Shown piece after piece: positions 24,576-33,925 of a stretch of 64,000 nt of DNA (position 1 is the stretch's first letter; every line of letters starts with the position of its first letter). The position numbers and the translations under genes were made by a program. The stretch comes from Streptomyces sp. ISL-98 (GTDB lineage Bacteria; Actinomycetota; Actinomycetes; Streptomycetales; Streptomycetaceae), in the NCBI RefSeq assembly GCF_018614055.1, contig NZ_JAGGPB010000039.1, forward strand, positions 1 to 64,000. Direction: 5' to 3'. A model generated the notes under the pieces. The model saw nothing but the letters and a program-made list of their open reading frames with translations. It searched no databases and was not told the origin of the DNA.

Positions 24576-25808
24576 TCACAGCTGCCGTTGCTGGTGAGCG
24601 CGAGGTAGCGCCGGACAGCGCAGGACCGAGCGCGGCAGCGCCCGGACGGCCTGGAGTGCGGCGTACAACTCGGCCGTGCTCACCGGGTCAGTGACGGTGC
24701 GTCCGGTGAGGTCGTGGATCCGGCGTAGCCGCTGGCGGACGGTGTTGGCGTGGCAGTGCAGGGCTTGCGCGGCCTCCTCCGTGGAGCCGGAGGCCGCGTA
24801 CCACGCCGTGAGCGTGCCGATCAGCATGGTGCGCTGCTCGGCCGGGAGATCGAGCAGCGCGCCGAGGACCGAGCGGGCCATCCGGGCGGCGACGTCCGGG
24901 GAGTGCACCACCAGCCCGGCGAGCGGGCCGTCGTCGAAGCTGGCGACCGGCGGGCCGGCCGGGTCGGCGGTGGCCAGGGCGAGCCGGGCCAACCGCAGGC
25001 CGGTGGCGCAGTCGGCGAGGCTCGCGAAGGCCGGGCTCACCCCGTAACGGAGGGTGGCCGACCGCTGGAGCGTGATCAGTAGCCGCTCCAGGGTGCGCTG
25101 GTCGCGGACCGAGACCAGTCCGGCCAGCAGGCCGGCGGTGCGGCTCCAGGCGGAGGCGATGCCGTGGGCGGCGAGCCGGTTGCCGAGCTCGGGCGCCGAC
25201 CCGGGCGGCGGATCGGCGACCAGCACCACGAACAGCCCGTCGTACGGCAGGCGCAGGGCGTCCGCCGCCCGCCAGAGCGCCTCTGTGGTGCGGGCGGTGC
25301 CGTCGAAGAGCCCGGCGAGGGCAGGGGAGCCGGCCTGTTCGGCGGCGGCCGACGTCGCATGCCGGTAGGCGGCGGTGATCTCGTTGGCGCCGGTCTCGAT
25401 CAGCCCGAACAGGCGGGCCGCGCCGTCGGGGAGCGCCTCCAGTCCGCCGTGGCCGGCGTTGCGCGCCTCGGCGGTCAGCTCCTCCAGCAGCATCCGTCCG
25501 CCCGCGTGGTAGGCGGCGATCACCGCGGGCAGCGGGACGCCCTGGCCGGCCCGGCGGAGCGCGGTGGCGGTGGCCGGGGCCGGGCTGTTACAGCCCGTCA
25601 GGGTACGCAGGGTGAAGGTCAGGTGGGCGCGGCAGGAGCCGCGCAGCTCCTCGACGGGGACCAGCCGGTGGTAGGCGACGGTGCCGGAGGGGGCAAGGAT
25701 CCGGTCGACGGCGTGTTCGCTCAGTTCGGTCAGCCGCCCGTTCAGGGCGGTGGCCAGTAAGCCGATTCGTCGATCCGTCGGGTGGGTGGTGACGGGGCTA
25801 TCGGGCAT
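24576..25808 (-). CDS. PucR/CdaR-family transcriptional regulator
   Basis: The 410-aa protein has an N-terminal RsbRD-like helical segment (about 20-160, with Y-H-A-G-G-R-M-L-L-E-E-L), a GGDEF-like middle (about 180-310) that lacks catalytic residues, and a C-terminal PucR helix-turn-helix (about 345-400: A-Q-A-L-H-C-H-A-N-T-V-R-Q-R-L-R-R-I). This is the CdaR-type architecture of Streptomyces. It is divergent from a secreted lipase gene, with start codons about 160 bp apart, and so may regulate it. Confidence 0.9.
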   Translation of the reverse strand: MPDSPVTTHPTDRRIGLLATALNGRLTELSEHAVDRILAPSGTVAYHRLVPVEELRGSCRAHLTFTLRTLTGCNSPAPATATALRRAGQGVPLPAVIAAYHAGGRMLLEELTAEARNAGHGGLEALPDGAARLFGLIETGANEITAAYRHATSAAAEQAGSPALAGLFDGTARTTEALWRAADALRLPYDGLFVVLVADPPPGSAPELGNRLAAHGIASAWSRTAGLLAGLVSVRDQRTLERLLITLQRSATLRYGVSPAFASLADCATGLRLARLALATADPAGPPVASFDDGPLAGLVVHSPDVAARMARSVLGALLDLPAEQRTMLIGTLTAWYAASGSTEEAAQALHCHANTVRQRLRRIHDLTGRTVTDPVSTAELYAALQAVRALPRSVLRCPALPRAHQQRQL

Positions 25809-25971
25809 GGCCGCATCCTAACGGGCCGTACGGCATTACCGAACGGCATATGTCATTGTCGCCGCTCACATGATCATGCTTCACATCCTGTTCGACGCTC
25901 CATCACCAGGCGCGCACATCCCGCCGATCATCGGTGCACGACCTCGTAACCCTCACCCTTCAGGGACGCTC

Positions 25972-27183
25972 ATGAGATTCCTGCGCACCGCCGTGCCCGC
26001 ATTCGCCGCACTGCTGGCCACCACCCTGATGGCGACGGCCGCTCCGGCCGCCGCCGTGGAGAGCGGTGACCTCCGCGATGCCTTCTTCACCCCACCGCCC
26101 GGTGAACTCACCGCCGGGCCGGGCGAGGTGATCCGGTCCCGAGCCGCCGATTTCCGGGTCGAGCCGACCGGCCTGCTCAAACAGCACGTCCGCTCCTGGC
26201 AATTGCTCTACGGCTCCGCCGACGCCGACGGCCGCCGGATCGCCGTCTCCGGCACCGTGCTCGTCCCCGAGGCCCCGTATGCCGGGCCGGGCCCGCGCCC
26301 GGTGGTCGCGCACGCCATCGGCACCCACGGTCTGGGCGACCGGTGCGCCCCCTCGCGGGCGCTGGCCGACGGCACCCAGTACGAAAACATCGTGATCAAG
26401 GCGATGCTCGACCGCGGCTGGGCCGTGGTCGCCACCGACTACCAGGGGCTCGGCACACCCGGCGGGCACACCTACGTCAACGGGCGGGCCGAGGGCCAGG
26501 CCGTGCTGGACTCGGCGCGTGCCGCCCAGCGGCTGCCCGAGGCCGGGATCGCTTCCGACGCCCCGGTCGTCATCGCCGGCTACTCGCAGGGCGGCCAGGC
26601 GGCGAGCTGGGCGGCCGAGCTGCAGCCCTCGTACTCACCGGAGTTGAACCTGCGCGCGGCCTCGGTCGGGGCTCCCGCCGCGGACCTTCAGGCGGTCGCG
26701 CAGGGGGTGGACGGCAGCATGGCCTTCGGCTTCGGCCTGACCGCCGCCGTCGGCCTCAAGCACGCGTACCCGGAACTCCCGCTGGAGGAGCTGCTCACCG
26801 ACCACGGCCGCGAACTGCTGGCCGACATCTCCGACGACTGCACGCTGGAGATCGCCACCAAGTACGGGATGCACAGCTGGGACCGGTTGACCACCGAGGA
26901 CCCGTTCGCGCGGGCCGACTGGCGCGGCCGGCTTGCCGAGCAGCAGGCGGGGCGGCACCGTCCGGCGGTGCCGGTGCGGCTGTACCACTCGCGCCTGGAC
27001 GACGTGATCCCGTACCGAGTGGGCACCGAGCTCAAGGACCGGCTGTGCGGGCTCGGCGCGTCCGTCGACTGGGACTCGTACCTCGTGCCCACCCACATCG
27101 CCGCCTTCTACGCCGCCGCCCCGGCGACCGTCAGGTGGCTGGCGGACCGCATCGAGGGCCGGCCGGTGGAGAACGACTGCTGA
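25972..27183 (+). CDS. Secreted lipase (LIP-type alpha/beta hydrolase)
   Basis: ATG 25972 follows AGGGACG and is preferred over upstream ATGs because it opens a signal peptide (R-F-L-R-T-A then hydrophobic to A-P-A-A-A-V). The mature protein resembles the secretory lipase family: A-H-A-I-G-T-H-G-L-G, T-D-Y-Q-G-L-G-T-P-G, the nucleophile elbow G-Y-S-Q-G-G, an Asp in H-S-R-L-D-D-V-I-P and a His in V-P-T-H-I-A. The triad is complete. The 403-aa length fits the family. Confidence 0.9.
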   Translation: MRFLRTAVPAFAALLATTLMATAAPAAAVESGDLRDAFFTPPPGELTAGPGEVIRSRAADFRVEPTGLLKQHVRSWQLLYGSADADGRRIAVSGTVLVPEAPYAGPGPRPVVAHAIGTHGLGDRCAPSRALADGTQYENIVIKAMLDRGWAVVATDYQGLGTPGGHTYVNGRAEGQAVLDSARAAQRLPEAGIASDAPVVIAGYSQGGQAASWAAELQPSYSPELNLRAASVGAPAADLQAVAQGVDGSMAFGFGLTAAVGLKHAYPELPLEELLTDHGRELLADISDDCTLEIATKYGMHSWDRLTTEDPFARADWRGRLAEQQAGRHRPAVPVRLYHSRLDDVIPYRVGTELKDRLCGLGASVDWDSYLVPTHIAAFYAAAPATVRWLADRIEGRPVENDC

Positions 27184-28244
27184 CCTCAGGAGCCGACTCG
27201 ACGCCTTCCTGATGAGCGAGAAGAGCTCGGCCGTCGGGCCGTGCGTGAGTACGGGCGGCGACCCGGGCCCGGTTCACAAGAGCGGTGGGTCTGCCAGGTC
27301 GCCGATTACCCGTTCCACCTCGACGGAGGGTGGGCCCGCCGGTGGAGCGGTGCCGGGGGTGGAGCGGTGCCGGCCCACAGGCGGACCCGCCACCGGCGAT
27401 GCTCGCCGTCGAGCCCCGGTGATGTCCTTGGCGTGGTAGCCGTGTCGTACGGAATGCGACGACGCCGAGAAACGACAGAACTGCTACGTGGACCACAGCC
27501 TCTCGCTGCGGCCGCCGACGGCCCACGACGTCCGGGCCAAGATCCCGACCATTCTCGGACCACCCTTCCGTCCGCTCACCTCCGGTCCGTCATTTCACCT
27601 GGCCAACAGCGGTACAGCTCCTGTACCAGCAGCAGACGAAGAACCTGCTGGTGAGCTACTCGCCCAGGAAGGTCGGGCTCTTCCAGGAGACCGAATGAGG
27701 TGTCCGGCCAGGAATTTCTCTGCCGGACACCTCACACTCTCTCGCGTTCGAGGCTGTTGTGGCTGGAGAGCTTGTCGGTGACGATCCAGAACACTCCGGT
27801 GGGGTTGGTGTCCGGTGACCAACCCGGTGCCGGCAGCCCGGAGGACTCCCGTCATCACAGGTCACAAGGCACGTCTCCGTCGTCAAGGCACCCGCAGCCG
27901 ATCACCCGTCGGTGGATCAACCTTCAAAGGTTCAGCACAAGTTGCACACATCCCCTCTCCAGGCAGGCCCCGATGGTCTAGATTGACCGTGCCTCACATC
28001 CTTGGACACGGGGCGACAAATAATGATCTATAGGTCAGGCGCCATGGGCAGCCAGCAGTCGCATGCCCGGTGCCAGACGTGGGGGTGACCAATCCTTGGA
28101 GCCCGAGAGTGGGCCTTGGGTGCGGGGAGCACTCGAGGTTTCGACCGGTTCGCGCATAGCTCGAGACTCTGGCAGGACGTACGAGACCACCTGCCACCTG
28201 GGTGGGGTGTGCGAGTAGCGCGGCAATAGCCGGTACGCATTTCG
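27184..28244. other. About 1.1 kb without a recognised gene
   Basis: No convincing CDS. A plus-strand frame ending T-K-N-L-L-V-S-Y-S-P-R-K-V-G-L-F-Q-E-T-E stops at 27696-27698, directly before a strong hairpin, and looks like the end of a lost gene. On the minus strand 27739-27819 reads F-W-I-V-T-D-K-L-S-S-H-N-S-L-E, reminiscent of an IS630-type catalytic segment. The AT-richer part near 27940-28030 could hold the promoter of the polysaccharide locus. Confidence 0.45.
27697..27733 (+). terminator. Strong hairpin after a gene remnant
   Basis: GAGGTGTCCGGC (27697-27708) pairs perfectly with GCCGGACACCTC (27722-27733) across a 13-nt AT-rich loop. It overlaps the stop codon of a plus-strand open fragment. 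There is no T-tract, as usual for Streptomyces terminators. Confidence 0.5.
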
Positions 28245-28245
28245 C

Positions 28246-28340
28246 GGGGGGCGGGGGCCTCCCGGAGAGAGGAATGGCGCGACACGGGGGGCGGGGGCCT
28301 CCCGAGGGCTGGAACTGTGCGGGGGGCGGGGCCTCCCGGG
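28246..28340 (+). repeat. Three GC-rich direct repeats upstream of the polysaccharide locus
   Basis: GGGGGGCGGGGGCCTCCCG begins at 28246 and 28286, and a shorter form (GGGGGGCGGGGCCTCCCGG) at 28321. Each is followed by GA-rich sequence (GGAGAGAGGAA, AGGGCTGGAA, GGGGGGAGGAA). The last copy runs into the ribosome-binding site of the first polysaccharide gene. Spacing of 40 and 35 bp would place three sites in the leader. They could be binding sites or the result of local duplication. Confidence 0.7.
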
Positions 28341-28350
28341 GGGAGGAACC

Positions 28351-29874
28351 GTGTTGAGCGAACACGTCGAGCCCAGTGGCAACCTGGGGGGGGCTGTGCA
28401 GCAGGGCGACTTAGTCAGCCCGTTCCTACCGGCGCGCGGGCGTCCGGTGAACGGGGCAATCAGACAGCCCGCGACCGACTGGGAGCAGCGGTACCGCCGT
28501 ACCGTGATCACCAGCGATACCGTGGCCACCGCCTTCGTGGTGGCGGCGATCGGCAACTTCTTCGGGGTCCGGGACGCGGCCAACTGGCACGAGAAGTGGG
28601 GAATTCTCGCATTCGGCACCGAACTGCTGGTGCTGGGGGCACTTGCGGTGAGCCGGTCGTGGGCTCCGGCCGTGCTCGGCCAGGGCGCCGAGGAATTCCG
28701 CCGGCTCGGACGCTCACTGTTCGCGGCGACCGTCGTACTGGCGCTCGGCGGGATCGCCCTCACCTCGCGCAACATCAAGCTCTGGATCTTCGTCGCGATC
28801 CCCACGATCGCGGTCGTCACCATGACCGCGCGGTACCTGCTGCGCCTCTCGCTGCACAAACAGCGAAAGGAAGGACGGTGCCTGAGACCGGTGCTCGCTG
28901 CCGGGAGCCCGGCCACCGTGCGCGACCTGATCACCCGAACCCGTAAGTTCCCGCACCTCGGCTGGCGGGTGGAGGCGGTGTGCACGCCGGACGGTCTCGG
29001 GCTCGACGGTGACCAACTGGACGGAGTGCCGGTCGTCGGCCGACTGACCGACGTCGCAGGCCACGTCCGCCGCGACGGCTACCGTGTCGTCGCGGTCACA
29101 CCGGACCCGCACTGGTCACCGGACCGGCTGCAGCGGCTGGCCTGGAACCTCGAAGGCAGCGATGCCGACATGGTCGTGGCCCCCGTGCTGATGGAGGTGG
29201 CAGGACCGCGGCTGCACGTCGATGCGGTGCTCGGGATCCCGCTGCTGCGGGTCAGCATCCCGACCTTCACCGGGGGCCGCCGGGCGGTCAAAGGGGTCGT
29301 CGACCGGACGGGCGCAGCGATCCTGCTGATGCTGTTCGCACCGCTGATGGTGCTCGTCGGGCTGCTCGTGCTGATGGACAGTCGGGGTGGGGCGGTATAC
29401 CGCCAGCGCCGGGTCGGCAAGGACGGCCGCGAGTTCACCATCTTCAAGTTCCGCACCATGGTCACCGGGGCTGACGCGGCACGTCATGCACTGGCCGACC
29501 GCAACGAGGGCGCCGGCCTGCTGTTCAAGCTCCGCCGGGATCCGCGGGTGACGCGGGTGGGAGCAGTGCTGCGCCGGTACTCGCTCGACGAACTCCCGCA
29601 GCTCTTCAACGTACTCACCGGCTCGATGTCGCTCGTCGGTCCACGGCCTCCGCTACCGGAGGAATCCGCTGCGTACGGCCCGGACATCCGGCGGCGGCTG
29701 CTGGTCAAGCCCGGGCTCACCGGCCTGTGGCAGATCAGCGGACGCAGCGACCTGCCGTGGGAGGAGGCGGTCCGCCTCGACCTGCGGTACGTGGAGGACT
29801 GGTCGCTCGCCCTGGACACAGTGATCTTGTGGAAGACGCTGCGCGCGGTGCTCTATGGGCAGGGGGCCTACTGA
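28351..29874 (+). CDS. Polyprenyl-phosphate sugar phosphotransferase (initiating enzyme)
   Basis: GTG 28351 (GGAGGAA 4 bp upstream) gives a 507-aa WbaP/CpsE-type enzyme. Four or so membrane spans lie in the first 170 residues, followed by a nucleotide-binding-like middle. A last span (L-L-M-L-F-A-P-L-M-V-L-V) leads to the catalytic bacterial sugar transferase domain: F-K-F-R-T-M-V, R-R-Y-S-L-D-E-L-P-Q-L, S-L-V-G-P-R-P-P-L-P, L-T-G-L-W-Q-I-S-G-R-S. It transfers a sugar-1-phosphate to undecaprenyl phosphate, starting repeat-unit synthesis. It is the first gene of a 27.7-kb plus-strand locus. Confidence 0.95.
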   Translation: MLSEHVEPSGNLGGAVQQGDLVSPFLPARGRPVNGAIRQPATDWEQRYRRTVITSDTVATAFVVAAIGNFFGVRDAANWHEKWGILAFGTELLVLGALAVSRSWAPAVLGQGAEEFRRLGRSLFAATVVLALGGIALTSRNIKLWIFVAIPTIAVVTMTARYLLRLSLHKQRKEGRCLRPVLAAGSPATVRDLITRTRKFPHLGWRVEAVCTPDGLGLDGDQLDGVPVVGRLTDVAGHVRRDGYRVVAVTPDPHWSPDRLQRLAWNLEGSDADMVVAPVLMEVAGPRLHVDAVLGIPLLRVSIPTFTGGRRAVKGVVDRTGAAILLMLFAPLMVLVGLLVLMDSRGGAVYRQRRVGKDGREFTIFKFRTMVTGADAARHALADRNEGAGLLFKLRRDPRVTRVGAVLRRYSLDELPQLFNVLTGSMSLVGPRPPLPEESAAYGPDIRRRLLVKPGLTGLWQISGRSDLPWEEAVRLDLRYVEDWSLALDTVILWKTLRAVLYGQGAY

Positions 29875-29947
29875 TGCTCGGGGGGCGTCGTCCGGTCGGC
29901 GCACGGATGGCAGGCCAAAAGGGCCTGCCCAGGGGGAGGAGCGGGTC

Positions 29948-31261
29948 ATGAGGGTCAGCGTCTTAGGGCTCGGCTACGTGGGCTGCGTGTCGGCCGCGTG
30001 CCTGGCGAGCCTGGGTCACGAGGTCATCGGGGTGGACGTGAACCAGGTGAAGGTCGACCTGGTCAACGACGGCAAGGCCCCGGTGGTCGAGGAGCGGATC
30101 GGCGAGCTCATCGCCGAGTTCGTGCGGACCGGAGCGTTACGCGCCACCGGCGACGTCCGCGAGGCGATCATGAGCAGCGAGGTGTCGCTGGTCTGCGTGG
30201 GCACGCCGTCGGAGCCCAACGGCAGCCTGTGCACCACGTACTTGGAGCGGGTCACCGAGCAGATCGGTACCGCGGTGGCCGAGCGGGGTGGGCGGCAGAC
30301 CGTCGTGTTCCGCAGCACCATGCTCCCGGGCACTTGCCTGAACCTGCTGGTACCGATCCTGGAGAAGTACGTCGGCACGGCCGGGGTGGACTTCGGGGTC
30401 GCGGTCAACCCGGAGTTCCTGCGCGAGGGCACGAGCGTGCGGGACTTCTTCGACCCGCCCAAGACCGTCATCGGCGAGCTCGACCCAGAAAGCGGCGACG
30501 TGGTGGCGGCGCTGTACGAGGGACTGCCCGGCGAGGTGTTCCGGGTGCCGGTCCCGACGGCCGAGGCGATCAAGTACGCGGACAACGCGTTCCACGGCCT
30601 CAAGATCGGCTTCGCGAACGAGCTGGGCGCGGTGTGCCAGGCGCTCGGGGTGGACTCGCATCAGGTGATGGATGTGTTCCTGGCCGACCGCAAGCTGAAC
30701 ATCAGCCCTGCCTATCTGCGGCCCGGCTTCGCCTTCGGTGGCTCCTGCCTGCCCAAGGACTTGCGCAGCCTGGTCTACGCGGCGCGGCGGGCCGACGTCT
30801 CGGTGCCCATCCTCTCCCATGTGCTGCCCTCCAACTCCGAACATCTGCAGCGCGCGGTGGAGTTGGTCGAGCGCACCGGCAAGCGTCGGGTGGGCCTGTT
30901 CGGGCTGTCCTTCAAACCCGGCACCGACGACCTCCGCGAGAGCCCGCTCGTCGAGCTGGCGGAGCGGCTCTTCGGCAAGGGGTACGACCTGCGGATCTAC
31001 GACCCCAACGTGAACCTCTCCCGGCTGCTCGGCGCGAACCGCGAGTACATCGAGACCCGGCTGCCGCACCTCGCGCAGCTGCTCGCGAACTCCGTCGACG
31101 AGGTGCTCGACCACGCCGAGGTGTGCCTGGTCGGGACCAGGGATCCGGCCGTCGTGTCGGCGCTCCCCCATGGCGACGGCCCCGTGATCGTCGACCTCAT
31201 CCACCTTCCCGACGCCGACGCGCGCCGGACCGAACCGGGGTACGTGGGCCTTGCTTGGTGA
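29948..31261 (+). CDS. GDP-mannose 6-dehydrogenase (AlgD-like)
   Basis: ATG 29948 (GGGGGAGGA upstream) gives 437 aa. Among UDP-glucose/GDP-mannose dehydrogenases it follows Pseudomonas AlgD closely: L-G-L-G-Y-V-G at the N-terminus, G-V-D-F-G-V-x-x-N-P-E-F-L-R-E, R-P-G-F-A-F-G-G-S-C-L-P-K-D with the catalytic Cys at about 267, and F-K-P-G-T-D-D-L-R-E-S-P-L-V-E-L-A-E. It would oxidise GDP-mannose to GDP-mannuronate with two NAD+. This points to a mannuronic-acid-containing polymer. It overlaps the next gene. Confidence 0.9.
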   Translation: MRVSVLGLGYVGCVSAACLASLGHEVIGVDVNQVKVDLVNDGKAPVVEERIGELIAEFVRTGALRATGDVREAIMSSEVSLVCVGTPSEPNGSLCTTYLERVTEQIGTAVAERGGRQTVVFRSTMLPGTCLNLLVPILEKYVGTAGVDFGVAVNPEFLREGTSVRDFFDPPKTVIGELDPESGDVVAALYEGLPGEVFRVPVPTAEAIKYADNAFHGLKIGFANELGAVCQALGVDSHQVMDVFLADRKLNISPAYLRPGFAFGGSCLPKDLRSLVYAARRADVSVPILSHVLPSNSEHLQRAVELVERTGKRRVGLFGLSFKPGTDDLRESPLVELAERLFGKGYDLRIYDPNVNLSRLLGANREYIETRLPHLAQLLANSVDEVLDHAEVCLVGTRDPAVVSALPHGDGPVIVDLIHLPDADARRTEPGYVGLAW

Positions 31262-32531
31262 CACATCGTTTGACGACACAACCAGCGGCGACCGGCAAGG
31301 CCGGAGCGCGCTGATCCTCGTGGAGAACCTGTCGGTGCCGTTCGACCGGCGGGTGTGGCAGGAGTGCACGACGCTGCGCGACGCGGGCTGGACGGTGCAC
31401 GTCATCTGTCCCCGGGGGACGAAGCGGGACACCGAGCCGGAGGCGGAGATCGACGGGGTGCGGATCCACCGCTACCCGTTGCGCGCGGCCACCGGAGGAC
31501 CGGCCGGCTACCTGCGCGAGTACGGCTCTGCCTTGTGGCACACGTTCCGGCTGGCCCGCAAGGTCGGCCCGGTCGACGTGGTCCACGCCTGCAACCCGCC
31601 CGACCTGCTGTTCCTGCCGGCGCTGTGGCTGAAGCGGCGCGGCACGCGGTTCGTCTTCGACCAGCACGACCTGGTGCCCGAGCTGTACCTCTCGCGGTTC
31701 GACCGCGGCAAGGATCTGCTCTACCGCGCCGTGTGCGCGCTGGAACGGCGGACCTACCGGGCCGCGGACGTCGTGCTCGCCACGAACGAGAGCTACCGGA
31801 ACGTCGCGCTGCGCCGCGGCGGTCGGCGGCCGGAGGACGTCTTCGTGGTGCGCAGCGCGCCCGACATCGACCGCTTCCACCCGGTGCCGCCCGAACCGGA
31901 GTTGAAGCGCGGCAAGCCTCATCTGCTGTGCTACCTCGGCGTGATGGGCCCGCAGGACGGCGTCGACTACGCCCTGCGGTCTCTCGCGAAGCTGCGCGAC
32001 GAGCTCGGGCGGACCGACTGGCATGCGGTGTTCGTCGGCGCCGGCGACGCCTTCGACGCGATGGTGGAGCTGTCCCGGCGGCTCGGGCTCTCGGAGCAGG
32101 TCCAGTTCACCGGGCGCATCCCGGACGCCGACCTGGTCCGCTACCTGTCCACCGCGGACGTGTGCCTCTCCCCCGACCCGCGCAATCCGCTCAACGACGT
32201 GTCGACCATGAACAAGGTCCTGGAGTACATGGTGATGGGTCGGCCGATCGTCTCGTTCGACCTCCGGGAGGCGCGAGTATCCGCCGGTGACGCCGCCGTC
32301 TACGCGCCCGCCAACGACGAGGCCGAGTTCGCCGAGCTCATCGCGCTGCTGCTTGACGATCCGGAGCAGCGGGCCCGGATGGGCAAGATCGGCCAGGAGC
32401 GGATCAGCGGGCCGCTGTCCTGGCGGAACTCGCAAGCGTCGCTGCTGGCCGCCTACGCCGCTGCCTGCCGTGACAACGCTCCAGTGTCGGCGGGCGGCCC
32501 GGTCCGGACACGGAGGAGGCCGGGCCGTTGA
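31251..32531 (+). CDS. Family 4 glycosyltransferase (WbuB-like)
   Basis: TTG 31251 overlaps the end of the dehydrogenase gene; a GTG at 31320 is a possible later start. The 426-aa GT-B fold protein has the N-terminal acceptor motif L-V-E-N-L-S-V-P-F-D-R-R-V-W-Q-E, a middle F-D-Q-H-D-L-V-P-E-L, and C-terminal donor-binding elements L-S-P-D-P-R-N-P-L-N-D-V-S-T-M-N-K-V-L-E-Y-M. Close relatives act on undecaprenyl-linked acceptors in capsule and colanic-acid-like pathways. It probably adds an early sugar of the repeat unit. Confidence 0.9.
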   Translation: MLGDTSFDDTTSGDRQGRSALILVENLSVPFDRRVWQECTTLRDAGWTVHVICPRGTKRDTEPEAEIDGVRIHRYPLRAATGGPAGYLREYGSALWHTFRLARKVGPVDVVHACNPPDLLFLPALWLKRRGTRFVFDQHDLVPELYLSRFDRGKDLLYRAVCALERRTYRAADVVLATNESYRNVALRRGGRRPEDVFVVRSAPDIDRFHPVPPEPELKRGKPHLLCYLGVMGPQDGVDYALRSLAKLRDELGRTDWHAVFVGAGDAFDAMVELSRRLGLSEQVQFTGRIPDADLVRYLSTADVCLSPDPRNPLNDVSTMNKVLEYMVMGRPIVSFDLREARVSAGDAAVYAPANDEAEFAELIALLLDDPEQRARMGKIGQERISGPLSWRNSQASLLAAYAAACRDNAPVSAGGPVRTRRRPGR

Positions 32532-33925
32532 GCGATGACACGATACGCCTGGTCACGATCGGCCGGATCATCCGTCGGCGCTGGCGGCTTCTCACCGTCC
32601 TCGCGTTGGTGGGTGCGCTCGTCGGCTACAGCACCTCCTTGCTGTTTCCGCCGCGTTATACGACGTCGGCATCGGTACTGCTGCCGGGGCAGTGGGAGGA
32701 GCGCGAGCTCCTGACTCAGGCGGAGATCGCGACCAGTTCGGTGGTGGTCGACCGCGCGGCTGCCGCGCTCGGCTGGGCCGGGGTCAGCGGCAGCGAGCTG
32801 CGGGACCGGGTGAGCGCCAAGGCCACCGACGGGAACATCGTCAAGATCTCGGGTACGGCCGACACCCCGGAGCGCGCACAGGAACTCTCCGACCAAGTGG
32901 CCCAGCAATTCGTGACATTCGCCGCGCGGCTCGCAGGCGACAACACCGACTCCGAAGCGACGACGGGGCCCGAGGAGCTGCGGAAGATGGTGGCGCAGAC
33001 CAGCCGCCGCATCACCGAGCTGGCCGAGGCGACCGATCCGGGGCAGACCGTGGAGAGCGTGCAGACCCGCACCGAGCTCGCGAAGCTGCGCACCGCGCTG
33101 CAGGACGCAATCAAGAAGCTGGACCAGGTCGACCCGGCTGCCAACAAGGCCAACATGGTCGTCATGGGGCCGGCGGCCCGGCCGGCCGGCGAGGCACCGC
33201 CGACACGGATGCAGCTCATCGTCGCCGGGGCGCTGCTGTTCTTCCTGCTCGCGGTCATCGGCCATCTCACCGCCGCACGGATGAGTCGCCGGCTGCGCAC
33301 CGAACCGGAGATCGCCGCGGCGCTGGGCTCGACGCTCCTCGGCACCGTCGACGTACCTGGTGAACGGTCCGCGCACCGGCCGGAAGACCATGGCCCGCGG
33401 GCCCGGATCCGCCGGCTGCTCGGCGTCGACATCCGGTGGGACATACCGCCCCCGCAGACCTCCGGCGACGAGGCCGGCAGGCAGATCCGCTACCGGCGGG
33501 TGTGCACCCGCCTCCGGGACCAACTCCCGGCCCCCCGGCGGCTGCTGGTTGTCGTACCGGACGGCGACGAGGTCGCCCGCCGGGCCGCCGGGCAGCTCGC
33601 CGCCGAGGCCGAGAGCGATCCTTCCCCAAGCTCTTCGAGCAGGGGATACCCCATGCTGCGGGTGGTGGGGGTCTCGGTGTCCCGGCCGATGGTGCCGGAC
33701 CGCGACAACGAGTCCGGTGCCCTGGTCGTGCTCAGCGCGGGCAGCTGGACCGCAGGGGAACTCGCCGGCATCGCCGAGGCGTGTGCGGACGCCAAGCACG
33801 AGGTCGTCGGCATCGTCCTCGCCGACACGGTCCGGGCCCGTCCGACGCGGTCTGCCGGCCGTCCTCGGGATGCCGCCACGCCGGCGCTCGCGGTTGGCGA
33901 CGACGCGACGGGAGGTTCAAGGTGA
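32528..33925 (+). CDS. Wzz-type chain-length determinant protein (first of two)
   Basis: TTG 32528 overlaps the preceding stop (TTGA). The 465-aa protein has a first membrane span (about 20-40), an extracytoplasmic helical region with T-A-S-V-L-L-P and a coiled part, and a second span (about 225-245). A cytoplasmic tail without clear Walker motifs follows. This is the Wzz/tyrosine-kinase-adaptor layout of Gram-positive polysaccharide copolymerases. A REP-like repeat (33620-33653) is inserted in frame in the tail, adding a Ser-rich stretch (S-P-S-S-S-S-R-G-Y-P). Confidence 0.85.
   Translation: MSDDTIRLVTIGRIIRRRWRLLTVLALVGALVGYSTSLLFPPRYTTSASVLLPGQWEERELLTQAEIATSSVVVDRAAAALGWAGVSGSELRDRVSAKATDGNIVKISGTADTPERAQELSDQVAQQFVTFAARLAGDNTDSEATTGPEELRKMVAQTSRRITELAEATDPGQTVESVQTRTELAKLRTALQDAIKKLDQVDPAANKANMVVMGPAARPAGEAPPTRMQLIVAGALLFFLLAVIGHLTAARMSRRLRTEPEIAAALGSTLLGTVDVPGERSAHRPEDHGPRARIRRLLGVDIRWDIPPPQTSGDEAGRQIRYRRVCTRLRDQLPAPRRLLVVVPDGDEVARRAAGQLAAEAESDPSPSSSSRGYPMLRVVGVSVSRPMVPDRDNESGALVVLSAGSWTAGELAGIAEACADAKHEVVGIVLADTVRARPTRSAGRPRDAATPALAVGDDATGGSR
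33620..33653 (+). repeat. REP-like repeat, copy 1 (inside chain-length gene)
   Basis: CTTCCCCAAGCTCTTCGAGC followed by AGGGGATACCCC. Its CCCC/GGGG arms fold into a hairpin. It is the short form of the repeat found at 53479-53521 (inverted, long form) and 55329-55371. The reading frame of the host gene stays open through it. Confidence 0.8.
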
